Shown one piece after another: positions 4,520 through 10,620 of a DNA stretch of 10,620 bases. Source of the DNA: Desulfobacteraceae bacterium (GTDB lineage: Bacteria; Desulfobacterota; Desulfobacteria; Desulfobacterales; Desulfobacteraceae). Within the stretch, counting starts at the first letter, position 1. Every line of letters begins with the position of its first letter. The stretch spans positions 1 to 10,620 of the forward strand of contig DAOWDR010000427.1 in assembly GCA_030638935.1 (NCBI GenBank), read 5' to 3'. The notes under the pieces are model-generated. The model was given only the letters and a program-made list of their open reading frames with translations. It searched no databases and had not been told where the DNA came from. The position numbers were made by a program, and so were the translations under genes.

Positions 4520-6649
4520 TTAGTCCAGTGGCAAACGTACGATAAATTTTGCACCAAAGCCGGGTCTGGATTCAACCATCATCTCGCCTCCGTGATTTTC
4601 GGTAATAATAAAATATGAAACACTTAAGCCCAGGCCCGTACCCACCCCCTCGGGTTTGGTCGTATAAAATGGCTCAAAAATCCGTTTCCGTGTTTCTTCA
4701 TCCATACCCGGACCATTGTCTTCTATCTCTATATGGGCCATAAATTTATCACGATTGAGACGAAAAACCAGTGTGGGATTTTCAATGTGTTTCCCTTCCA
4801 GATGCATGGCTTCAGCAGCATTTTTAATGATATTAAAAAACACTTGGATAATTTTACTCTCTTCACAAACAACCACAGGAAAATCTGTTTCAATCTCATG
4901 GACAATCTTTATTTGTTTAAAGTCATACTTTTTTTCCAAATCATAATGGTTTTGGGCAAGTTTGAGGGTTTTATCAATCAGAGAAACCATGGAATATTCT
5001 GATTTTACCGAGTCTCCTTTTTTGGCAAAGGATAGCATGTTGTTAACAATTTTGGCTGCATGGATCCCGGCAACGTTGATATTGTCAATCTTATGCAAAA
5101 TATCCCGCCTGTCCATATAGTCTCTTATCGCAGCAAGGCTGGTTCCCGCCTTTTCAGCAGCCCTATTATTGGCTGGTAAATCCAAAGTCAGCCGGTTTAA
5201 TACAAGCTGGGCATTCTGCATCATGCCGGCCAGGGGATTATTTATTTCATGGGCCATTCCCGCTGCAAGCCCCCCAACGGAAAGCATCTTTTCAGACTGG
5301 GTGATCATTTCTCCAAGCTTAACAGTTTGGGTAACATCATCAATGCGGATAACAGCACCTTTTTCTTTCTGCCCCATGAGGGGTGAGGCTGTTACATCCA
5401 GGTATATGTTTTCTCCTTTGTCATGGGAAACCAGCCTGAAATGTTCCTGGACCCGATTACCGCAAACCATGGTTTGAATTTTTTCCGATTCGCCTTTCAA
5501 TAGGGGGAAAACGTCCTCAAGTGTTTTTCCCAAAGCCTCACCAGCTAGAATACCGGTCATGTTTTCCGCTTGAAGATTCCACTGGGTCACCCTGGTGCCT
5601 GAATCTACACCAAGGAGCACCGAAGGTATTGAGTTAATAATATTGGCCAGAAAACTGCGCAGGTTTATCAAGTCCTCCTGGGTCTGTTTGAGCCTGGTAA
5701 TATTTATGACTGCTATTAAACCTGCAGGTTTGCCATAATACTCGGCCGTGCTGCCTTCAACATAAACCCATTTTTCTTCACCCGTTTTTGTTATTATTAT
5801 GGCTTCATATCCAGTTTCAGCTTTTAGCCCTTTTTCTCTCATCTTTTCGATTTTTATTATTTGATCCTGGTAGTCGGGATGGGCTATTTCCCAGGTGTTC
5901 ATTGTTTTTAATTCATCAAAGCTATAACCACTGAGTTGCTCGGCAGCAGGATTCGAATAAATAAATCTATGATTTTGATAGAGCATGATAGCCGTGGATG
6001 TTGTTTCGGCCAGGGTCCTGAACAGGTACTCGCTTTGTTTCATTTTTTTCTCGGCGGCCCGGCTCTTTGCCCGCTCAATACGATAGTTGTTCATGATAAA
6101 ATTACTGACAAAACTGGCAATAAAAACACCAATAATAAAGGTCGCAAAATAATCGACAAACTGAAAATGTATTGTATTGTAAGATATAATCAGGTCTGGG
6201 CGGTAATACTGAATCAGCAATAGACCCGCTACTAAAATCAATATGACAAATGCCGTCAAATTTCTCTGATTCTTTGTTGAAATCAAATTAAGCAAAAAAA
6301 TTATTATCAATGCGATAATAGTCGAAGGGCCTGAAATGCCACCATTAAAAAACCAGGCAAATGTTAAGAAGAGACTACCGGATAGTAAAATTATCCAGAA
6401 GCTGAATTTGAACCGATTTTTAAATCGGCTATGGTAGTAAAAAAGATTGCAGAGCCCGCCAAAAAACAATGAGCCTAGAACCATCTGCCAGGGAAGTTTA
6501 ATGAAAAAATTTAAAATAACACTTGCATAAAACCCCAGAGATGTAAAAAAATAGATCCCAATAATGCAGCGCTGTTCAATGGTAAATTCATCCTCACTGC
6601 CTATTATTTTTTTAGCGGTGTGGATGGTTCTTGTTCTAATATCAGTCAT
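4520..6649 (-). CDS. Membrane PAS-PAS sensor histidine kinase with extended DHp region
   Basis: The 709-residue protein begins with about six hydrophobic helices (about 28-50, 54-73, 83-101, 108-124, 131-147, 165-187) with very short loops, suggesting a membrane-embedded sensor rather than a periplasmic one. Two PAS domains follow (about 205-325 and 328-445); the first has 'IYSNPAAEQLSGYSFDEL', the second 'VTQWNLQAENMTGILAGEAL'. The dimerisation/phosphoacceptor helix carries H467 in 'GLAAGMAHEINNPLAGMM'. The ATPase domain has the N box (N606, N610 in 'FFNIIKNAAEAM'), 'DNGPGMDEE' (644-652), 'FEPFYTTK' (658-665) and 'GVGTGLGLS' (668-676), so all catalytic motifs are intact. Between H467 and the 'MLSFAKK' segment there are about 30 residues more than usual. 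It has no receiver domain and no response regulator gene nearby, so it is an orphan kinase with unknown partner. It is divergent from the diguanylate cyclase gene at 6898. The ATG at 6649 has no clear Shine-Dalgarno at normal spacing. Confidence 0.94.
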   Translation of the reverse strand: MTDIRTRTIHTAKKIIGSEDEFTIEQRCIIGIYFFTSLGFYASVILNFFIKLPWQMVLGSLFFGGLCNLFYYHSRFKNRFKFSFWIILLSGSLFLTFAWFFNGGISGPSTIIALIIIFLLNLISTKNQRNLTAFVILILVAGLLLIQYYRPDLIISYNTIHFQFVDYFATFIIGVFIASFVSNFIMNNYRIERAKSRAAEKKMKQSEYLFRTLAETTSTAIMLYQNHRFIYSNPAAEQLSGYSFDELKTMNTWEIAHPDYQDQIIKIEKMREKGLKAETGYEAIIITKTGEEKWVYVEGSTAEYYGKPAGLIAVINITRLKQTQEDLINLRSFLANIINSIPSVLLGVDSGTRVTQWNLQAENMTGILAGEALGKTLEDVFPLLKGESEKIQTMVCGNRVQEHFRLVSHDKGENIYLDVTASPLMGQKEKGAVIRIDDVTQTVKLGEMITQSEKMLSVGGLAAGMAHEINNPLAGMMQNAQLVLNRLTLDLPANNRAAEKAGTSLAAIRDYMDRRDILHKIDNINVAGIHAAKIVNNMLSFAKKGDSVKSEYSMVSLIDKTLKLAQNHYDLEKKYDFKQIKIVHEIETDFPVVVCEESKIIQVFFNIIKNAAEAMHLEGKHIENPTLVFRLNRDKFMAHIEIEDNGPGMDEETRKRIFEPFYTTKPEGVGTGLGLSVSYFIITENHGGEMMVESRPGFGAKFIVRLPLD

Positions 6650-6752
6650 GATACGTTCTTTATTTCCTCATGGTATTCAATAGGGAATGATCTGCTTCTG
6701 GAACATATCATAAATGAATCAGCCCCACAATTTAATCCGTGGAATTATCAAG

Positions 6753-6768
6753 CCTGACCATGGCCAGG
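6753..6768. repeat. 16-bp near-palindrome in the divergent intergenic region
   Basis: CCTGACCATGGCCAGG pairs with its own complement at seven of eight position pairs around a CCATGG centre. It sits in the 248-nt gap (6650-6897) between the divergently read kinase and cyclase genes, immediately before TATAAT (6770-6775). Position and symmetry suit an operator for a dimeric regulator, but no second copy was found, so chance is possible. The rest of the gap is AT-rich and without other obvious structure. Confidence 0.35.
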
Positions 6769-6802
6769 GTATAATGGGATGGTTTGAAAATTTTTTTGTC
6801 AG

Positions 6803-6831
6803 TTGACTTTCTGGTCCATGCCCATTAAAGG
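6803..6831 (+). promoter_or_regulatory. Possible promoter for the diguanylate cyclase gene
   Basis: TTGACT (6803-6808) is followed after 17 nt by TAAAGG (6826-6831). The -35 element is good and the -10 poor. Transcription would begin near 6838, about 60 nt before the ATG at 6898. A competing pair, TTGAAT (6854-6859) and TAAAAT (6876-6881) with 16-nt spacing, would leave only about 10 nt of leader and cut off the likely ribosome binding site, so it is less likely. Confidence 0.3.
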
Positions 6832-6897
6832 AAGATAGTAAATAATTGTCTTGTTGAATACGGGCACTGGAAATTTAAAATATCAGGATTATGAAAA

Positions 6898-7920
6898 ATG
6901 GAGATTCCACATTCTCTTCTAATACGGCTAAAAGAAAATGAGAAGATTGCCCAGAAGTTCAATGAAATAGAGATCAGCATACTCACCATATTAAATTTTC
7001 AAGATTTTCTTGAAAGGCTTTTATTTGAAATAAGTGATAAATTTTCCATTGGCTATATATGGATTTCGATTATCCAAGAAAGCTCTATTGCAAAACAACT
7101 CCACGATATTCAGGATTCAGAGCTGTTAAGAACTTCCACTGCCTTTGTGCCAAAAGAAGAATTTTTGTCAGTGACACAAAACAGTCTAAGCCCATTGCTG
7201 GCCAATGAAAACCTGGGTGTTTTCCATGCCCTTGTTCCGGAAATATCCAACTATGACATGGGATCCATTGCCATTGCTCCGATTACTCTTGATGGGACAG
7301 TCATTGGAAGTATCAACCAGGCAGACAAGGATAAAAACAGGTTTGAGCCGGGCATTGACACCTCATTATTAGAGCAGCTTGCCCTCAAGGTCTCTTTATG
7401 CCTTTCAAATGTTACGGCCCACGAGCAATTGAAATTTTTAGCATTCCATGACCCCTTGACTGGACTGTTGAACCGGAGGGTCATGGAAAGAATCCTTGAA
7501 AGGGAATTCCAACGTGCCAAACGGTATCAGATTGAGTTGACACTGCTTTTTCTGGATCTTGATGATTTTAAATCCATTAATGACACCTTTGGACACGATA
7601 ATGGAGACCGTGCTCTTTGTCACGTTTCCGACGTATTAAGCCGACTCAAGCGGGATTCTGATATTGTGGCCCGGTTTGCCGGTGACGAATTTGTTGTTAT
7701 CCTCCCCTCCACCAGCAAAGCCCAGGCAGAGCATTATGTTGGGCGGGTGATAAAAAATTTAAAATCAACCCCTTTGTCTACAAATGACACAAACTTTTTT
7801 GTAAAATTGAGTTATGGAATTTCCACTGCCTCTGAAAAGGGTATTGACTCATCAAAGTTACTGTTAAAAGAGGCAGACAAAAGGCTCTACCAGGCTAAGG
7901 AAGAAAAGAATAAGACCTGA
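6898..7920 (+). CDS. Diguanylate cyclase with N-terminal GAF/DUF484-like domain
   Basis: The 340-residue soluble protein should make cyclic di-GMP from two GTP. Residues about 25-175 form a GAF-like sensor domain; 'MGSIAIAPITLDGTVIGSIN' followed by 'DKNRFEPGIDTSLLEQLALK' resembles the DUF484 branch of GAF domains. A short helix 'AHEQLKFLAFHDPLTGLLNR' joins it to the GGDEF domain (about 180-338). Metal and substrate residues are present: D220 in 'LFLDLDDFKSIND', N228, and D234 in 'FGHDNGD'. The signature is A261-G-D-E-F265, with Ala in place of the first Gly, a variant known from active cyclases. The inhibitory-site motif RxxD (R252, D255) is exactly five residues before it, so product feedback inhibition is expected. 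There are no membrane helices or signal peptide. ATG 6898 has AGGA at 6885-6888 as a modest ribosome binding site. It is divergent from one kinase gene and 172 nt ahead of another, so a shared signalling context is plausible but unproven. Confidence 0.94.
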   Translation: MEIPHSLLIRLKENEKIAQKFNEIEISILTILNFQDFLERLLFEISDKFSIGYIWISIIQESSIAKQLHDIQDSELLRTSTAFVPKEEFLSVTQNSLSPLLANENLGVFHALVPEISNYDMGSIAIAPITLDGTVIGSINQADKDKNRFEPGIDTSLLEQLALKVSLCLSNVTAHEQLKFLAFHDPLTGLLNRRVMERILEREFQRAKRYQIELTLLFLDLDDFKSINDTFGHDNGDRALCHVSDVLSRLKRDSDIVARFAGDEFVVILPSTSKAQAEHYVGRVIKNLKSTPLSTNDTNFFVKLSYGISTASEKGIDSSKLLLKEADKRLYQAKEEKNKT

Positions 7921-8012
7921 GTCATTAAACTCAAACCGCTGATGCCTGAATTTTGGGGTTCTATTAAAAATTTCTTTTCTAATCTCCCCTAATATAGTAT
8001 CTTAAATCAATA

Positions 8013-8039
8013 TTGTACAAATATTTACCATCCTATAAA
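8013..8039 (+). promoter_or_regulatory. Weak promoter candidate before the Cache hybrid kinase
   Basis: TTGTAC (8013-8018) and TATAAA (8034-8039) are separated by 15 nt, shorter than ideal. Transcription would start near 8046, about 47 nt before the ATG at 8093. The 172-nt gap between the cyclase and kinase genes is AT-rich, with no convincing terminator hairpin, so read-through from the cyclase gene is also possible. Confidence 0.22.
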
Positions 8040-8092
8040 CGACTAAAATAATAATCTTTACTAAAAAATCGATATGCGATTGTCCATGGTCT

Positions 8093-10620
8093 ATGGTATT
8101 TAAAAAACTCAAATTCAGGAACAAACTGCTGGTATCATTTTTAGCGGCCTTTGTACCTCTGATTCTTTTTGGAAGTATCCTTGCCTACTACCAGGTAAAA
8201 AACAGACTGGAAGCCAGTATTGAAAAGGAACTGACCGATACAACCGCATCTTTGGTAAACCTGATCCAGACTTCGGCCACAATTTCCATTAAAAACCGAT
8301 TACAGGCCATTGCCGAGAAAAATTTTGATCTTGCCGAGTATTATTATAGCAAGCATCGATCCGGTTTATTGACCCGTGAACAAGCAATCAAAACCATTGA
8401 AGAAATTTTTTTAAACCAACCGGTTGGCATCAGCGGATATATTTATTGTTTGAACAGTCAGGGTAAGGTGATCATCCATCCCAATGACAAGGTAAAAGGG
8501 ACCAATGTCTCAAATTTTAATTTTATCAAACAACAGTTGCAGACAAAAGAAGGCTACCTAGAATATGACTGGAAAAATCCTGGAGAAGCCCAAGAGCGTC
8601 CAAAAGCCCTGTATATGGTATATTTCAAACCCCTTGACTGGATTATTTCAGTATCCTCCTATCGGAATGAATTCAGTTATCTGGTGGATATCACGGATTT
8701 TAAAGAGAGTATTCTTTCCTTTAAGTCAGGGAAAACCGGATATGCCTTTGTTATGGATGAAACCGGTCAAGCTCTTATCCACCCGAATTTTCAGGGGGTA
8801 AATCTTTTACAACAGACAAGTAATACCAATGAGATACCCCAACGGATAATATCCATGAAAAACGGAAAACTCCGTTATTTCTGGCAAAACCCGGATGAAG
8901 ACAAACCCAGGGAAAAAACCATTATTTTCAAGCATCTGCCGGAATATAAATGGATTGTCGCCTCCACAAGCTATGTAGAAGAAATATTTTCCCCTTTACA
9001 AAAGTTTAAAACTTTTCTGGCAACAGGGATTGCAATTATATTATTATTTACAATTTTTCTGACCTTTTTCATCAGCAGGACCTTGACCAGACCCCTGGAT
9101 AAATTAATTCAAAAGCTAGAAACAGGAAGCCGGGGAGATTTCTCAGTGAGGATGGATTATGAATCTCCAGACGAATTGGGGAAATTATCCATGCATTTTA
9201 ATGCCTTCATGGACCGTTTGGAGGATTACCATGAAAAACTGAACAATGAGATTCAAAAGACCATTAACACCCAGGCAGCACTGGTGGAAAATGAACTCAA
9301 GCTCAGGGGAATTTTTAACCAATCATTTCAATATACCGCTATTATTTCCCCCTATGGCATACTTGAAGAAGTCAACCAAAGCGCCCTTGATTATGCAGGT
9401 TGTACAGAGGCCGACGTCCTTTATAAACCCTTTTGGGAGACCTTGTGGTGGGCCCATGATCCCAACAGCCAGAAAGAAATAAAAAATGCGGTTCAAAGGG
9501 CGCTGCAAGGAGAGCTGGTTAGAATGGAGACAACCAACAAAGCTGCAAGCGGTGAGATTAGAGATATTGATGTTTCCGTAAAACCAATCTTTAATAATTC
9601 CAACCAGATTGAATTTATCATCTTAGAGGGCCGGGATATCACAAACCTTAAACAGGCTGAAATAGAAAGGCGTCACCTTGCAGTACAGCTCGAAAAATCC
9701 CAAAAGATGGAAGCCATTGGCACACTGGCCGGGGGGATTGCCCATGATTTTAATAATATTCTTTCCAGTATTTTCGGATATACACAATTGGCGGAAATGA
9801 GCATTGAAACCCCTGATAAAACAAAAAAACATCTTGCCCAGATCGTTAAAGGAGCACAACGTGCTGCCGGCTTGGTCCAACAAATTCTGACCTTCAGTCG
9901 TCAGACAGAATATAAAAAACTTCCATTAAAAATACATTTGGTTATAAAAGAAGCCCTTAAATTGTTAAGATCTTCTATTCCCACTACCATTGACATTCAG
10001 ATAAAGATTCAATCAAAATCAATGGTCATGGCCGACCCCACACAAATGCACCAGGTTATCATGAATCTATGCACCAACGCCTACCATTCAATGCTTGAAA
10101 CCGGGGGTATTTTAACCGTTCAATTGCAGGAAATAAATAAGGCTGAATGCTTGAATCAGCCGGTGGACCTGCCGGGTTCCTGTGATTATTTAAAACTGGA
10201 GGTCATGGATACCGGTCACGGAATGGATCAAAACACCATGAAAAAAGCATTTGATCCTTATTTCACTACCAAAGAAGTGGGTCGGGGAACAGGTTTCGGC
10301 CTGGCATTGGTCCATGCAATCATTGAAGAACATGAAGGGATAATCCATGTTGAGAGCAAGCCGGGAGCCGGTTCCACTTTTTTAATCTTTCTGCCGATTG
10401 TTGAAAAAGAATCTTCAACAACAAACCAAAGAAGAGACACAATTGATGAGCCCATGGGAGGAAAGGAAACCATCATGGTGGTGGATGATGACGAAGATAT
10501 CCGAATGTTAACCTGTGATCTGCTTGAAAGTTTCGGTTACACGGCCCATTCCTTTATAAACGGTGAGGAAGCCATGGTTCAATTCAAACTAGATCCAAAC
10601 CATTTTGATCTTATCATTAC
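8093..10620 (+). CDS. Tandem-Cache HAMP-PAS hybrid histidine kinase (3' end outside window)
   Basis: 842 full codons are visible and the frame is open to the window end. TM1 (about 11-33) and TM2 (about 307-328) bracket a periplasmic region with two similar Cache modules (about 114-198 and 215-300), each containing 'hHPN', 'WxNPxE' and a final '(W)I(I/V)xSxSY' strand. HAMP (about 327-380) follows, then a coiled linker and PAS (about 401-520). The DHp helix has H551 in 'GTLAGGIAHDFNNILSSIFG'. The ATPase has N658/N662 in 'NLCTNAYHSM', 'DTGHGMD' (706-712), 'FDPYFTTKEVGRGTGFGLAL' (720-739). After a short linker a receiver domain starts ('TIMVVDDDEDIRML', 793-806) and is cut at 'FDLIIT', immediately before the expected phosphoacceptor Asp. 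Cache pairs bind small molecules such as carboxylates or amino acids; the ligand is unknown. ATG 8093 is chosen because the frame is closed by TAA at 8036-8038 and has no other ATG; no clear Shine-Dalgarno is present, so the start is less certain than the frame. Confidence 0.93.
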   Translation, partial: MVFKKLKFRNKLLVSFLAAFVPLILFGSILAYYQVKNRLEASIEKELTDTTASLVNLIQTSATISIKNRLQAIAEKNFDLAEYYYSKHRSGLLTREQAIKTIEEIFLNQPVGISGYIYCLNSQGKVIIHPNDKVKGTNVSNFNFIKQQLQTKEGYLEYDWKNPGEAQERPKALYMVYFKPLDWIISVSSYRNEFSYLVDITDFKESILSFKSGKTGYAFVMDETGQALIHPNFQGVNLLQQTSNTNEIPQRIISMKNGKLRYFWQNPDEDKPREKTIIFKHLPEYKWIVASTSYVEEIFSPLQKFKTFLATGIAIILLFTIFLTFFISRTLTRPLDKLIQKLETGSRGDFSVRMDYESPDELGKLSMHFNAFMDRLEDYHEKLNNEIQKTINTQAALVENELKLRGIFNQSFQYTAIISPYGILEEVNQSALDYAGCTEADVLYKPFWETLWWAHDPNSQKEIKNAVQRALQGELVRMETTNKAASGEIRDIDVSVKPIFNNSNQIEFIILEGRDITNLKQAEIERRHLAVQLEKSQKMEAIGTLAGGIAHDFNNILSSIFGYTQLAEMSIETPDKTKKHLAQIVKGAQRAAGLVQQILTFSRQTEYKKLPLKIHLVIKEALKLLRSSIPTTIDIQIKIQSKSMVMADPTQMHQVIMNLCTNAYHSMLETGGILTVQLQEINKAECLNQPVDLPGSCDYLKLEVMDTGHGMDQNTMKKAFDPYFTTKEVGRGTGFGLALVHAIIEEHEGIIHVESKPGAGSTFLIFLPIVEKESSTTNQRRDTIDEPMGGKETIMVVDDDEDIRMLTCDLLESFGYTAHSFINGEEAMVQFKLDPNHFDLII

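Noticed and set aside
8074..8103. Nine-codon open frame before the Cache kinase as a leader peptide
   Set aside because: There is no ribosome binding site and no regulatory codon pattern or hairpin; likely chance.
8565..8801. Short open frames within 8565-9883 on both strands
   Set aside because: They lie inside the continuous hybrid kinase reading frame, whose domain order is complete.
1..10620. tRNA or rRNA genes, CRISPR repeats, transposases, phage or defence genes
   Set aside because: None was found on reading both strands; nearly all sequence is accounted for by ordinary metabolic, regulatory and signalling genes.

Overview
The window looks like a chromosomal segment of a Gram-negative, probably anaerobic deltaproteobacterium, most likely of the Desulfobacterales. 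This rests on gene style (large PAS and Cache histidine kinases, hemD next to moaA, an AI-2E-family permease) and moderate G+C judged by eye. It is an inference; no rRNA or marker gene here can fix the taxonomy. No tRNA, rRNA, CRISPR array, insertion sequence or phage gene was seen.

Layout: (1) 1-1187, + strand: the 3' end of a uroporphyrinogen-III synthase gene, followed after 3 nt by a complete moaA (molybdenum cofactor step 1). (2) 1188-3338, + strand: a compact four-gene cluster of a small secreted His/Trp/Gly-rich protein, an ECF sigma factor, its zinc-finger membrane anti-sigma factor and a small secreted protein of unknown function. A sequence resembling an ECF-type promoter (GAAC, 17 nt, GTCT) lies upstream of the first gene, and a set of GATAG/CTATC half-sites lies between the last two. 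(3) 3335-4402, - strand: an AI-2E/PerM-type permease whose stop codon overlaps that of the last cluster gene by 4 bp. (4) 4520-6649, - strand: an orphan membrane histidine kinase with six predicted N-terminal helices, two PAS domains and an unusually long DHp region. (5) 6650-6897: a divergent intergenic region with a near-palindrome. (6) 6898-7920, + strand: a soluble diguanylate cyclase with a GAF/DUF484-like N-terminus, an AGDEF active-site signature and an RxxD inhibitory site. (7) 8093 to the window end, + strand: a hybrid histidine kinase with two tandem periplasmic Cache modules, HAMP, PAS, kinase core and a receiver domain cut by the window edge.

How the parts may work together: the left end is cofactor biosynthesis. 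The middle is a self-contained envelope-stress type switch: the membrane anti-sigma factor would hold the sigma factor until a periplasmic signal releases it, and the sigma factor would then transcribe its own operon, including two exported proteins. The right end is a signalling cluster (two kinases and a c-di-GMP cyclase) with no dedicated output regulator visible. The ECF cluster with its two uncharacterised exported proteins is the best candidate for something not yet described. Each component belongs to a recognisable type, so novelty would lie in the combination and in the roles of the exported proteins.
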